Shown: positions 19,806 through 29,311 of the stretch, piece after piece
How positions within the stretch are numbered: position 1 is the stretch's first letter
How the letters are laid out: each line of letters opens with the position of its first letter
Assembly: GCA_009841335.1 (NCBI GenBank)
Contig: VXLY01000031.1
Span: 61,289-125,288 of the forward strand
Direction of reading: 5' to 3'
Source: Rhodothermaceae bacterium
Lineage (GTDB): Bacteria; Bacteroidota; Rhodothermia; Rhodothermales; Bin80
DNA: 64,000 nucleotides
Notes under the pieces: model-generated
What the model was told of the DNA's origin: nothing
What the model saw: the letters and a program-made list of their open reading frames with translations, nothing else
Database searches by the model: none
Program-made: the position numbers and the translations under genes

Positions 19806-19987
19806 TGCTTCAGGGTGGTTTCCCTCGGATTACATACGACGGGCTCTAGTACACTCACTCCAACCAGTTGTTTTCGGGGATCAATTCTCTTCACTGAGGC
19901 CTCCACCTCCACTTTATTCGCGCCGCCCCGCAGATAGTAGAAATTCACGTCCAACGATTTCCCAATTGGCAGACCACGCGCGGGCAC
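19802..19987 (-). CDS. short PilZ-like domain fragment, possibly truncated gene
   Basis: A 61-codon frame with GTG start whose sequence (LPIGKSLDVNFYYLRGG, then VEVEASVKRIDPRKQLVGVSVLE) follows the beta-strand pattern of the C-terminal half of a PilZ domain. The N-terminal RxxxR c-di-GMP motif would lie upstream, where an in-frame TAA occurs a few bases before the GTG, so it appears 5'-truncated. Its stop overlaps the lipoprotein start (ATGA). It may be a remnant that still supplies translation into the lipoprotein gene. Family call is tentative. Confidence 0.35.
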   Translation of the reverse strand: MPARGLPIGKSLDVNFYYLRGGANKVEVEASVKRIDPRKQLVGVSVLEPVVCNPRETTLKQ

Positions 19988-20047
19988 CCATTAATCGATA
20001 AGGGTTCTCGGCCAAGTAGCTACTATCCCAGGTGCCTCAAAATGTGG

Positions 20048-20866
20048 CTATTGAAGGCGGTCTTTGTGCTCCAAATAGAGCGCCCGAAACAGCATGTACG
20101 ACGTTTGAGCGGTCTCTCTCGTGAACCAATAGTTAACACCTGCACCAACCGCCGCACCAGCCAACGGAATGGTCTGTAACAGTTTTCGTCCAACCAGATT
20201 CTTCGCCAACTCACGCGGTACATGCCTGGACTGGTCCGAAAATACCCCGCGTACACGACCCTGATAAACGCTTCCACCCGCGTACGCGGCGGCGGCTATG
20301 CCCACTTCATGCAATGCACCACTGCGGGCCTCCCGGGAACTGGCGGCCGCTGCATTGTAGATTGACAACACGATCGGCCCATGCTCAGGCCCCGTCATCG
20401 GGAACCCATACGCCGCCCCTATCCGCTGGATGAGGTGAAGATTGATTGCGAAGAGCAATGGAATATCCGCTGCGATCAGCATTGCTCCACCCAGTCCTGT
20501 TCCACCCCCACTGAGCGCAGCCATCATGGTATTCTGAGTGAAGAGCCCCTTGGCTATAGTGTCCAGTGTTTTCAGAGACGCGGTGCGTAAATCTTCAAGA
20601 TCTTCGATATCCAGGCCGTGCTTGCGCGCCTCTGATTGGATGCTGCTCAAGTCAACAGCCCACTTGGTGGCATCATTGAGTTTAGATAAAAAGCCGCCAA
20701 TAGCTTCACTCATTTGATCTACGACGCTGTCTGGGACTCCCTGCTCCACCGCCCAGTCTACCGGACGCATGACCAAATCCATCGCTCGAGAAACAAGAGA
20801 GGCATCGCCGCGCAACCACGCGTCCACTTGCTTCTGTGCAGATTTTTCGTATGGTGTTAACCGCAT
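20048..20866 (-). CDS. EcsC family protein
   Basis: A 272-residue protein matching the EcsC family: early LTPYEKSAQKQVDAWL, a Gly/Ala-rich central amphipathic stretch (GGGTGLGGAMLIAADIPLLFAINLHLIQRIGAAYGFP, about 120-158), and a C-terminal LVGRKLLQTIPLAGAAVGAGVNYWFTRETAQ. EcsC proteins are found near ABC transporters in Firmicutes and alone elsewhere; their molecular role is not established. Here it is followed by no partner on the same strand before the PilZ-like frame 60 bp away. It is preceded by uppP 42 bases upstream on the same strand, so it may be transcribed with it. Confidence 0.85.
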   Translation of the reverse strand: MRLTPYEKSAQKQVDAWLRGDASLVSRAMDLVMRPVDWAVEQGVPDSVVDQMSEAIGGFLSKLNDATKWAVDLSSIQSEARKHGLDIEDLEDLRTASLKTLDTIAKGLFTQNTMMAALSGGGTGLGGAMLIAADIPLLFAINLHLIQRIGAAYGFPMTGPEHGPIVLSIYNAAAASSREARSGALHEVGIAAAAYAGGSVYQGRVRGVFSDQSRHVPRELAKNLVGRKLLQTIPLAGAAVGAGVNYWFTRETAQTSYMLFRALYLEHKDRLQ

Positions 20867-20907
20867 GACAACGCGTAAATTTCAGGGGGTATGACCAATG
20901 TAAGATT

Positions 20908-21714
20908 CTACAGCAATATCAGTCCCAGTACCCCTACTCCTACGCAATAGAACGCAAATGTATGCAGTCGTCCACGGCGAACAAAGCCAAGGACCACACG
21001 AATAGCAAAAATGCCTGCACCGTACGCTATGACCGTACCGAGCAGCATCGGCAACCAGTCCACAGCTCCCGGGGATTGTATAAGAGTTATCCCCTTGATC
21101 AGCGTCGCTCCAAGAATAGCCGGCAGAACCAATATGAATGAAAAGTCCGCAGCAGCTTCAGGTTTAATGCCGAACAGCAGCCCCGTGCTGATGGTGGCTC
21201 CGGACCTGGACATCCCCGGAAGAAGTGATACGGCCTGTGCAACACCAATGAACAGGGATTTCCATAGTGTGACCGGAGCACCCTGTGACCGGGCCAGCAT
21301 AGTAACTCCAAGCAATACCCCCGTTACGATCAACATGATGCACGCGAACCAGGGACGTGCATAGGTCCATTCTAATTGCACGTCTAGGAACACATACGCC
21401 ATACCGGCGGGGATGCTCGCAAAAATTACTAGCCATGCAGTTCGCACATTTGTATTCGCATGATAGGCCTCTTGGGGGTGCAGTAACGTGCGGACCGTAT
21501 TTGTTGCCATTGTAAGCAATCGATGCCTGTACACCGTCATGATACTGAGCGCCGTACCCGTGTGAAGCAAAACTTCAAACGTCACATCCGGCGTGAGCTG
21601 AATCCCAAGCGCATGCTGCGCGAGGACGAGATGTCCCGAGGAAGAAACCGGGAGGAATTCTGTTAATCCCTGTAACAGTCCCAGTATCACCGCCTGCCAC
21701 CACGTCATGGACAA
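20908..21714 (-). CDS. uppP: undecaprenyl-diphosphatase
   Basis: UppP (BacA) is an inner-membrane phosphatase that recycles undecaprenyl pyrophosphate for cell-wall and surface-polysaccharide synthesis. The catalytic regions are visible: GLTEFLPVSSSGHLVL at about 16-31 (including the Glu of LTEFLP) and LPGMSRSGATIS near 165-176. Eight or so hydrophobic segments span the 268 residues, the normal size. Loss of function at this protein gives bacitracin sensitivity in known species. It is in a minus-strand series after the NFACT gene (28-base gap) and before the EcsC gene. Confidence 0.95.
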   Translation of the reverse strand: MSMTWWQAVILGLLQGLTEFLPVSSSGHLVLAQHALGIQLTPDVTFEVLLHTGTALSIMTVYRHRLLTMATNTVRTLLHPQEAYHANTNVRTAWLVIFASIPAGMAYVFLDVQLEWTYARPWFACIMLIVTGVLLGVTMLARSQGAPVTLWKSLFIGVAQAVSLLPGMSRSGATISTGLLFGIKPEAAADFSFILVLPAILGATLIKGITLIQSPGAVDWLPMLLGTVIAYGAGIFAIRVVLGFVRRGRLHTFAFYCVGVGVLGLILL

Positions 21715-21742
21715 ATGCTAATATTGTGTAGCTGAAGATACC

Positions 21743-23332
21743 TCACGGCAAGGCGGGTTCAACCATCACGACCTCTTCACGACTCACGGCGACCTCACCG
21801 GTTGGAGTGCCCCGCACCTTACGAACGTACTTACGAGGAGTAACAATAACCGGCGCCACACTACTGGTTCGTGCCTTACTGTGCCAAGCCACAATCGCCG
21901 CCGCCTGCTCTATTAGGTGATTACTTGGCTGCGCATTGCGCCCGGGCAACCTAAGGACCGCGTGCGCCCCGCTCACCCCACGTGCATGCATCCATAAATC
22001 AAATGGACGTGCATACTGAAGTGTTAGCGTCTCACTTTCCCTCGCATTACGACCAACCCATAATTCGTACGGGGGCACGAGAGCATAACGCTTGAAAGGC
22101 TGATTTGGGCGAACAGACTGCTTGTATGTCTTCTGAAATGCCTTGATATCCTTCTGCGTTCGGGTTTTTTCCAAATCCTGCAACTGCTGCTTTAATGCCT
22201 CCACCTTCTCTTCAGCCTGCCGGATGAGTGTATCCAGGTGCGCGCGGGACGTGCGTGCCTTGCGTGCTTTCGAATAATAGCGTTCGGCATTTTGCAGAGA
22301 GTTCAGCGCCGGATCCAGCGATACGGTCAGTTCCGTTGCGGGATTGAAGACGTCCGGGATCCGCACACGGTGCTCACCTGCAGGCAACGGCGGCGACGCC
22401 ATTAAAATATGTCCCAGTCGCTCATACTCATCGGCACGCGAGGGGCGAGACCGCTCAACCCTCATTCGTGAGGCTGAACGCTCAGCCTTATCTAGCATCC
22501 GCACTAGCTTTTTTCGTAGAGGTTCATACTGTGCACGATAAGCCCTCGCTGAAAGCGCATGCCGTGCATAAGTATGCAGACCATTGTCTATATCGCTGTA
22601 CACAGATACCTCCTCTTCCTTTCGCGCCTCAAGGGGAACAGGAGAGATTGCGACCGGATCCTTGTACACACACAGAGGACCTTGAGCATTCATCAACCGT
22701 TCGTGCAATGCCTGCGCCACTTCAAACACCAGCGCAGGCTCGAGCGCCTCTGCACTGTGCCCTTTAAACTGCTGCAACTGCATGATTTCCCTAGCCTGAT
22801 CCTTGTTGAAACGCACAAAAACGCGTTGGATGGCCCTCTCTGCACTACCACGCGCATCCTTCCAGCGTATTGCAAACTCTTCAACATTTGTGGGCTCCGG
22901 TGCAGCACGCAAGGGAGGGAGTTCTGTCGGAGCATATTTGCGAAACGCCTCGTGCACCGTCCCTTTCTTGTCTGCGAGAAGGACATTGGCGTGCGCCCCA
23001 TATAGGTGCGCCTGAAGCTGAAGACCTGCCGTACACCTCAAAATTAGAACGCGGTCACTCTCCGAAACCTCTATCTCTAGGATTGACTGGCCGTGTAGTG
23101 AACGCAAAAGAGGTTTAATGTTGCGTCTCGGGCGCCCCACCTTTGTACGCCTGAATGCACCGATAATCGGCGCGTGTGTCAGGAACGACGTCGCCGTAAC
23201 CACACCATCCTGTTCAAGCGCAATGGTCAACTCTCCCGGTGAATGGGACCAGGCATCCAGGACTTTGCTGCCTGGAAGCGTCTCATCCCAAGCACGGGCG
23301 AGACTGCGTAACAGATAATAATTGTTTAGCAT
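21743..23332 (-). CDS. NFACT / RqcH-family protein (ribosome quality control)
   Basis: This 529-residue protein has the NFACT architecture. The N-terminal NFACT-N domain has LLRSLHGQSILEIEVSESDRVLILR, including the Asp-Arg pair important in RqcH. A central coiled-coil (about 340-385, EEKVEALKQQLQDLEKTR) follows, and the C-terminal NFACT-R domain has FDLWMHARGVSGAHAVLRLPGR. RqcH/Rqc2 proteins bind stalled 50S subunits and add C-terminal alanine tails to nascent chains. Older annotations call them fibronectin-binding proteins. Length is a little below the usual 560-580. It precedes uppP on the same strand. Family is well supported; tailing activity is inferred. Confidence 0.88.
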   Translation of the reverse strand: MLNNYYLLRSLARAWDETLPGSKVLDAWSHSPGELTIALEQDGVVTATSFLTHAPIIGAFRRTKVGRPRRNIKPLLRSLHGQSILEIEVSESDRVLILRCTAGLQLQAHLYGAHANVLLADKKGTVHEAFRKYAPTELPPLRAAPEPTNVEEFAIRWKDARGSAERAIQRVFVRFNKDQAREIMQLQQFKGHSAEALEPALVFEVAQALHERLMNAQGPLCVYKDPVAISPVPLEARKEEEVSVYSDIDNGLHTYARHALSARAYRAQYEPLRKKLVRMLDKAERSASRMRVERSRPSRADEYERLGHILMASPPLPAGEHRVRIPDVFNPATELTVSLDPALNSLQNAERYYSKARKARTSRAHLDTLIRQAEEKVEALKQQLQDLEKTRTQKDIKAFQKTYKQSVRPNQPFKRYALVPPYELWVGRNARESETLTLQYARPFDLWMHARGVSGAHAVLRLPGRNAQPSNHLIEQAAAIVAWHSKARTSSVAPVIVTPRKYVRKVRGTPTGEVAVSREEVVMVEPALP

Positions 23333-23609
23333 CCTGGATGCTGTAAAAAAAGTGCTGTTTCGCTCTACGAAACCTCAACAGATGTACTCAAGATCATCAA
23401 TGCAACGTTGCGCCTCAGTTGATACAACTCACGCTATCGGACGGATCGAGAAAAACTGACTCGTACGGACACCAATAATTTCCTCTACTCGTAGAATTCA
23501 GTACTCAGGGAGACCGACCATAATTGCACTTATCAGTGGTCTATGAGTATATTGATCTATCCTACCCCTTTTCTACTAAAGTTGGATCCATCTAGACTGG
23601 CAAGATCTC

Positions 23610-25157
23610 ATGAAACGTCACCTTTGCCTCGCGGCCCTAACCCTTTTTATCATGCATTCGGCCGGTGCACAATCACCGTCGGTGGTCGGTTCACAAACGC
23701 AATGTAATGCAAATGTGGCAGCCGGCCACGCATGTAGGAACGTTGACATGCTATCCCGACTGTCGATGGCGGATATGCAAGTTAGATATCTAAACGACAT
23801 TTGGGGCTGGGTTGACCCAGACTCAGACCGTGAGTATGTGCTCCAGGGTTCTAGCGCTGCAGTAGTCTTTGTTGATGTTACTGATCCTGTGAACCCCATT
23901 TACGTGGGCCAACTACCAGGTCATGATCCACAAGTGCATTCTCTTTGGCGTGATATGAAGGTTTATAAGAACCACATGTATGTAACGGTTGATGGGGTCA
24001 GCACAAATGGTGTACAGATCTTTGATCTGACTCAACTGCGCGCCTACAGCGGCAGTCCCATCACTTTCGAGGAAACTGCGGCCTACGAAGCGATTACATC
24101 CGCCCACAACATTGCCATAAATGAGGAGACCGGCTTCGCATACGTCGTGGGATACAGGCTGTCGAATACTATGGTACAGCTTGATCAATGTGGCGGGCGT
24201 GGACTGCATATGTTGGACCTCCAAGATCCGGTCAACCCAGCCTACGCCGGCTGCTTTGCCGATAAGCAGACCGGCAGATCTCGTAGTGGGTACACACACG
24301 ATGTCCAATGCGTAATCTACCGCGGGCCACAGGCGAAGTACCGAGGCAGAGAAATCTGTATCGGATCAAACGAAACCCACATCAGCATAGCCGATGTGAC
24401 CGACAAGCAAAACCCTATGGCGCTGGCAATAAGTGATTACCCGGCCGTGGGGTATTCACATCAGGGCTGGCTTACCGACGACCACAGGTACTTCCTTATG
24501 AATGATGAGTTTGATGAGAGTAACGGGTTGCCCAACACACGAACGATTATTTGGGACCTGCAAGACCTTGAGGATCCGATCTACTTCTCCTCATTCAATC
24601 ACTCGACCTCATCAATTGATCACAATCTCTATGTGCACGGAAACTACGTATACGCGGCAAACTATACAACCGGCCTGCGCATCCTGGATATTTCAGATAT
24701 CAAGAAACCCAAGGAGGTGGCACACTTTGACACGCATCTAGACTCCGACAACAAGTCCTACGACGGAGCCTGGAGTTCATTTCGCTTCCCGGATAGTGGC
24801 ACTACAGTTGTTGGTAGTTTTCCCGACGGTCTATTTATTCTAAATCCGGTGCTGGGTACAGCTACAAATATTGATGGATCGGTGGAAATTCCGGAATCCT
24901 TTTCACTTTCTTCCGCATACCCGAACCCTTTCAATCCTAGCACATCCGCAGTGCTTGCATTACCCGAACAGGCTGAGGTGCGTGCAGAAGCCCTTGATCT
25001 GCTCGGGCGATCCGTTGACGTTATTCACCATGGAGTATTGCCTGCGGGGGAGCATACGCTGACCTTTGACGCAGGGGATCTGCCAAGCGGGACGTACTAT
25101 ATCCGGGTTCAGACAGACCGATATGTGACTAGTACGAAGGTCGTACTGATCAAGTAA
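23610..25157 (+). CDS. choice-of-anchor-B protein with T9SS sorting domain
   Basis: A 515-residue secreted protein. A signal peptide (about 1-20, ending SAGAQ) precedes a choice-of-anchor-B/LVIVD region (about 40-420) with LNDIWGWVDPDSDREYVLQG, then HSLWRDMKVYKNHMYV, and the blocks YTHDVQCVIYRGPQ and GYSHQGWLTDDHRYF. A C-terminal type IX sorting domain (about 430-515) starts at SSAYPNPFNPST and ends TSTKVVLIK. The central region is closely similar to the protein at 12205. It should be exported across the outer membrane by T9SS and attached or released. Its 3' end overlaps the convergent VTT gene by 8 bases. Biological role unknown. Confidence 0.87.
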   Translation: MKRHLCLAALTLFIMHSAGAQSPSVVGSQTQCNANVAAGHACRNVDMLSRLSMADMQVRYLNDIWGWVDPDSDREYVLQGSSAAVVFVDVTDPVNPIYVGQLPGHDPQVHSLWRDMKVYKNHMYVTVDGVSTNGVQIFDLTQLRAYSGSPITFEETAAYEAITSAHNIAINEETGFAYVVGYRLSNTMVQLDQCGGRGLHMLDLQDPVNPAYAGCFADKQTGRSRSGYTHDVQCVIYRGPQAKYRGREICIGSNETHISIADVTDKQNPMALAISDYPAVGYSHQGWLTDDHRYFLMNDEFDESNGLPNTRTIIWDLQDLEDPIYFSSFNHSTSSIDHNLYVHGNYVYAANYTTGLRILDISDIKKPKEVAHFDTHLDSDNKSYDGAWSSFRFPDSGTTVVGSFPDGLFILNPVLGTATNIDGSVEIPESFSLSSAYPNPFNPSTSAVLALPEQAEVRAEALDLLGRSVDVIHHGVLPAGEHTLTFDAGDLPSGTYYIRVQTDRYVTSTKVVLIK

Positions 25158-25761
25158 GCAACTTTAGCAGAGCAAAGCCCCCCACAAGGAGCACCGCAAA
25201 AGCAATTGCGAGCCAATTAAAGTAGCGGTCAATGAAGCCGCGAACAGGTTCTCCAAAGCGCCAGATCAGGACGCTCACGAGCATAAACCTTGCTGTGCGG
25301 CTAATCGCTGAGGCCAAAAGGAACAGGGGAAAGGAAATAGCAAAGGCGCCGGCACTGATAGTGAAGAGCTTGTAGGGAACGGGCGTAAAACCTGCGGTAA
25401 AGATGATAACGAAACCCCACTCCTCAAATCTCTGCCCGAGGTCCGCATAAACTGCCTCACTAAATCCGGGGATATTGTGAAAGAAAAACTGTGCGAGTGC
25501 TGTGAATCCGTCAGGGGTCAGCCATGCGTAGTGACCAAGTGCGTATCCTATCATCCCCCCACAAAGTGAGCCTGCACTGCATAGCACTCCGAAGTACAAT
25601 GCCTTCCTGCGCCGCCCCAGCGCAAGCGCAATCAAAAGTACATCCGGGGGAATGGGAAAAAACACGGACTCAGCCACCGCCAGAAAAAACAGCGCCACCG
25701 CACCATAGGGGGACTCGGCCCAGCCGAGCACCCAATCATATAGCCGCCTGATCCAGTGCAA
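25150..25761 (-). CDS. VTT/DedA-like (YqaA-type) membrane protein
   Basis: A 203-residue polytopic inner-membrane protein of the VTT (SNARE-associated/DedA) superfamily, YqaA subgroup. The re-entrant motif region AESVFFPIPPDVLLIALALG (about 30-49) and the second F-TPVPYK block (GFTPVPYKLFTISAGAF) are characteristic. DedA-family proteins affect membrane potential and lipid-carrier flipping; the YqaA subgroup has no firm function. It lies 6 bases after the TPR gene on the same strand, implying cotranscription, and overlaps the convergent T9SS protein gene by 8 bases at its end. Confidence 0.85.
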   Translation of the reverse strand: MHWIRRLYDWVLGWAESPYGAVALFFLAVAESVFFPIPPDVLLIALALGRRRKALYFGVLCSAGSLCGGMIGYALGHYAWLTPDGFTALAQFFFHNIPGFSEAVYADLGQRFEEWGFVIIFTAGFTPVPYKLFTISAGAFAISFPLFLLASAISRTARFMLVSVLIWRFGEPVRGFIDRYFNWLAIAFAVLLVGGFALLKLLT

Positions 25762-25767
25762 GACTAT

Positions 25768-27177
25768 TTAATGATCTATCCCGACGCGTTCTCGGAAACG
25801 CGGATGATTGTATATCTCCGGAGGACAATGCTTCCTGAACCGCTTCTTGTACTCTGGATTTAGCTCAAAGGACTTTGACAGCGCATCTAGGCACAGATCA
25901 ACCTTGCCGAGCATAAATAGAAGTTCAGAATACTGATACCACGCCGTCGGGCACTCCGGATCTAGTTTGATTGCACGCTCATACGCCTTGCACGCCTCGC
26001 GTGTCTTTCCGTTTTGGGACAGTACTGATGCGTACTCCATCCAGACCCGATGATCATCAGGCAGTAACTCGGTCATTTTCCTGAACGACTTAACTGCCTT
26101 CCGTTTGTATCCTGCAATTAATTCAGCATCAGCCCTGCAACACCAGAAATCCAGATTATCTCCAGAAAGCTCGGTAGCCTTGGTATGCGCCCTTACCGCC
26201 AAGCGATGGCGTCCGAGCTCCGTATAGCAGCAACCTAATCCATGCCATGCCATGGCAAAATCAGGTTCAATACTAAGCGATTTCCGAAACAAGCGGATAC
26301 TGCGATCCAGCTCGTCCAACTCTGCCGCAGCGAGCGCCATATTGCAATATGCCTGTGCATCATCACCCAAGCGATCAAGAATCTCTTGATAGCACTCTAT
26401 CGCCTCCTCAAAGCGCCCGAACAGGGCCAGCGTGTTACCTCGATTGTGGTAACCCGGTATGAAGCCAGGGTCAATATCCAGGGTGAGATCATAGCAGCGC
26501 AATGCCTCCTCCATTCGCCCAAGCTTCGTCAACACGACCCCCTTATTGAACCAGGTCTCACACGAATACGGATCTAAATCAATCTGGTGGGAATAAGCTT
26601 CCAGGCTCGCCTCGAAATCCTGAAGAATATCGTAGCAATAACCAAGCTCAAACCACACATCCTGGTGCTCCGGGTTTCGATCTGCACACATCTGCAGGTT
26701 AGCAACCGCCTCTTCAATCCTGCCCAATCTGGCAGATGCACACCCCAGATGGAAGTTGGCATCCTCATTCAGCGGATCCAGACGAACGGCCTCATCAAAA
26801 CGCTTGACCGCCTCATCATCGCACCCGAGTGCCTCAAGAGTTAGGCCCATATTGAGCAAAATCTCGCTGTCATGGGGATTGAGGCTAAGCGCTTTTTCCA
26901 ATGACTGATGGGAATCTTCATAACGACACAGATTTCCTAACAAGACACCTCGCTTGAGCCAAGTATATGCTGAAAAGGGCTGAACTGACAGAATCTGATC
27001 TATTGCAGAAAGTGCCTCCTCAAATCGACCGGATTCAAAGTAGTGAAACGCAATTTTATCAAGCGAATCAACATCAAAATACGTCTCTGGACTCCTGCGC
27101 TCAAAAGCACTGATCAAGGCCCTGATATTCTGACCCTCAGACGAATCGTCGTCTCTGTAATCATAATAAATGCTCAT
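25768..27177 (-). CDS. tetratricopeptide repeat protein
   Basis: A 469-residue soluble protein built from about a dozen consecutive 34-residue TPR units from residue 40 to 450. Examples are DEDANFHLGCASARLGRIEEAVANLQ and CETWFNKGVVLTKLGRMEEALRCYD. There is no signal peptide, so it is cytoplasmic. TPR arrays mediate protein-protein interaction; the partner is not shown by the sequence. Similar long TPR proteins are conserved in Bacteroidota and Rhodothermota. It is divergent from fur with about 190 bp between the starts, and followed 6 bases later by the VTT membrane protein. Confidence 0.9.
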   Translation of the reverse strand: MSIYYDYRDDDSSEGQNIRALISAFERRSPETYFDVDSLDKIAFHYFESGRFEEALSAIDQILSVQPFSAYTWLKRGVLLGNLCRYEDSHQSLEKALSLNPHDSEILLNMGLTLEALGCDDEAVKRFDEAVRLDPLNEDANFHLGCASARLGRIEEAVANLQMCADRNPEHQDVWFELGYCYDILQDFEASLEAYSHQIDLDPYSCETWFNKGVVLTKLGRMEEALRCYDLTLDIDPGFIPGYHNRGNTLALFGRFEEAIECYQEILDRLGDDAQAYCNMALAAAELDELDRSIRLFRKSLSIEPDFAMAWHGLGCCYTELGRHRLAVRAHTKATELSGDNLDFWCCRADAELIAGYKRKAVKSFRKMTELLPDDHRVWMEYASVLSQNGKTREACKAYERAIKLDPECPTAWYQYSELLFMLGKVDLCLDALSKSFELNPEYKKRFRKHCPPEIYNHPRFRERVGIDH

Positions 27178-27292
27178 TGAATTGCCTCAATGGGGCTTAT
27201 TAAGCGCAGACCTAAGTTACGCAAATACACCCGAAACTTCAAATGAACGGGGTGTTTTTTCTCCCTAAGAAAACAGGATTTCAGCATACTAT

Positions 27293-27308
27293 AGTAACTC
27301 TGTTTACT
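27293..27308. promoter_or_regulatory. small dyad upstream of fur
   Basis: AGTAA (27293-27297) and TTACT (27304-27308) are inverted about 55 bases before the fur start, in the divergent region shared with the TPR gene. It could be an operator, possibly autoregulatory, but short AT-rich dyads occur by chance. Confidence 0.25.
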
Positions 27309-27363
27309 GGAACACGCTGGATCCCCCCGTGTAAGGTATAAACATCAACTACCCAGTACTGCA

Positions 27364-27837
27364 TTGTCGAGACTCTCCCCAGATCAGCGCAAAGAAGTCC
27401 GCGACCTTTTTATAGAATTTCTAAAACGTAGGGGCCTGCGGCAAACCCAGGCACGACTTGTCGTTCTTGATGCCATATACGATGCCACGGGACACATAGA
27501 TGCAGATACGCTGTACCTTCAACTGAAGCAGCAAAAACACTCGATCAGTCGTGCGACCGTCTACAATACGCTAAGTCTGCTATTGGATTCCGACCTCGTA
27601 GTCCGCCATCAGTTTGGAAACTCGCAGGCCAAATATGAGCCCTCCTTCCGCTTTTGGCAGCATGATCATTTGATCTGCCTGGATTGTCACCATGTGATGG
27701 AGTTTTGCGATCCGCGCATCCAAAAGATCCAGGAAATGGTCGCGGACATCTATACCTTCGAGATCAAGCGACATGCACTCAACCTGTATGGCCACTGCCA
27801 GCGAACAGACTGCACCAACCGCGGCGCAGCGGCGTGA
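27364..27837 (+). CDS. Fur-family metal-responsive transcriptional regulator
   Basis: A 157-residue Fur-family repressor. The winged-helix domain has LRQTQARLVVLDAIYDATGHIDADTLY and the recognition-helix region SISRATVYNTLSLLLDSDLV. The dimerisation domain has the regulatory metal ligands in FWQHDHLICLDCHHVMEF and a structural zinc CxxC, with a second Cys pair near the C terminus (GHCQRTDC). This composition fits Fur rather than Zur or PerR, but the metal cannot be settled from sequence. The start here is a TTG at 27364; the frame is open further upstream without an obvious ATG. It is divergent from the TPR gene. Confidence 0.85.
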   Translation: MSRLSPDQRKEVRDLFIEFLKRRGLRQTQARLVVLDAIYDATGHIDADTLYLQLKQQKHSISRATVYNTLSLLLDSDLVVRHQFGNSQAKYEPSFRFWQHDHLICLDCHHVMEFCDPRIQKIQEMVADIYTFEIKRHALNLYGHCQRTDCTNRGAAA

Positions 27838-27977
27838 ATAGACCACCGCCCCCCGCCCTCAGTTACAGATATATCCGCTCCTCACCAAACTCCCCTTGAA
27901 CTGGCAATGCCAGCTCGGCCGTGCGCGGCCAAGACCTCACACTCCTACACTGTGGTAATACGGATCAAAGCAGTCCA

Positions 27978-27999
27978 GAAAAACAGGTAGGGTACCCTG
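27978..27999 (-). terminator. weak candidate terminator after fabF
   Basis: On the minus strand CAGG (27999-27996) and CCTG (27987-27984) form a 4-bp stem followed by TTTTTC. It lies 22 bases beyond the fabF stop. The stem is short, so the call is weak. Confidence 0.3.
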
Positions 28000-28020
28000 C
28001 GACTGCTGGGTAGACCTGAA

Positions 28021-29286
28021 TCAGGCTACAAATTTTCGGAAAGCTACCGATGTATTGTGACCGCCAAAACCAAACGCATTGGACACCGCCACATCTATTC
28101 GACGTTTCTGCGGCTTATTGAATGTGTAGTTGAGATCACAATCTGGATCTGGTGTAACGAAATTTATCGTCGGAGGCACCATGTCATTACAGATCGCTTG
28201 AATCGTTGCGATAGCCTCGACTGCTCCTGCTGCACCGAGTAAGTGTCCGGTCATACTCTTGGTGGAAGAGACGTTCATCTCGTAGGCGTGCTCGCCAAAG
28301 ACCTGTTTCACGGACTTAGTCTCTGCAATATCCCCTAATGGTGTTGCAGTCCCGTGCATATTGAGATAATCAACATCTTCGGGCTTCAAATGTGCGTCAG
28401 CCAGCATATTGCGCATCGCGAGCATTGCGCCATGCCCGTTCGGGTCTGGAGCCGTGATATGATTAGCATCAGCACTCATACCAACCCCAATGATCTCGGC
28501 ATAAATGTTTGCTCCGCGGGCCTGTGCCCGCTCGAGCGATTCGATCACAAGCACACCGGCTCCCTCCCCGAGAACGAACCCGTCGCGGGTTTTATCGAAT
28601 GGGCGACTTGCCGTCGCAGGATCATCATTACGCGTTGAGAGCGCCCGGAGAGCGTTAAAGCCTCCGATACCCAACTCGCTGATTGCAGCTTCCGCCCCCC
28701 CACACAACGCCGCATCAATCATACCGCGCTGCATCATCATGAACACATCACTGATGTTGTTATTACCGGTCGCACAGGCACTGACCACACAGTAATTGGG
28801 ACCGCGGAACCCGTAACGAATCGAAACATGTCCACTGACGATATCTGGGATCAGCTTCGGAATAAAGAACGGGGAAATGCGGCGAGGGCCACGCTTGATG
28901 TAGCTTTCCGTCTGCTCATGAAAAACCTGGAGTCCCCCGATCCCGCTACCGATGACTACGGCAGTTCGATCCCGCTCGTCCTGGGACATCTTATCCGGCT
29001 CCAGACCTGAATGCTCCACCGCTTGCGCGGCGGCAACCACAGCATACTGGGCAAACGGATCCATCTTCCGCGCCTCACGCCGATCCAAATGATCTAGAGG
29101 ATTAAATCCCCTTACTTCGCAAGCAAACTTGGTAGCGAAGTTCTCTGCGTCGAAGTGGGTGATGGGCGCTGCACCACTCTTACCCTCCATCAACCCTTCC
29201 CAGAAGACATCTGGAGAATGCCCCAGGGGGGTCAGCGCCCCCATCCCCGTCACTACGACACGACGCGATTTGTGTGCAATGGTCAT
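28021..29286 (-). CDS. fabF: beta-ketoacyl-ACP synthase II
   Basis: FabF condenses malonyl-ACP with acyl-ACP in fatty-acid elongation. The catalytic Cys is C171 in CVVSACATGNNN, and the two His residues lie in NMHGTATPLGD (about 310) and KSMTGHLLGAAG (about 347). The C-terminal SNAFGFGGHNTS is the usual KAS signature end. At 421 residues the length is standard. It follows acpP by 25 bases on the same strand, the common acpP-fabF pairing. The start at 29286 (MTIAHKSRRVVVTGMG) is well placed before the first beta-strand. Confidence 0.96.
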   Translation of the reverse strand: MTIAHKSRRVVVTGMGALTPLGHSPDVFWEGLMEGKSGAAPITHFDAENFATKFACEVRGFNPLDHLDRREARKMDPFAQYAVVAAAQAVEHSGLEPDKMSQDERDRTAVVIGSGIGGLQVFHEQTESYIKRGPRRISPFFIPKLIPDIVSGHVSIRYGFRGPNYCVVSACATGNNNISDVFMMMQRGMIDAALCGGAEAAISELGIGGFNALRALSTRNDDPATASRPFDKTRDGFVLGEGAGVLVIESLERAQARGANIYAEIIGVGMSADANHITAPDPNGHGAMLAMRNMLADAHLKPEDVDYLNMHGTATPLGDIAETKSVKQVFGEHAYEMNVSSTKSMTGHLLGAAGAVEAIATIQAICNDMVPPTINFVTPDPDCDLNYTFNKPQKRRIDVAVSNAFGFGGHNTSVAFRKFVA

Positions 29287-29311
29287 GCCTAAAGTGTCCG
29301 GTAAGGAGTCC

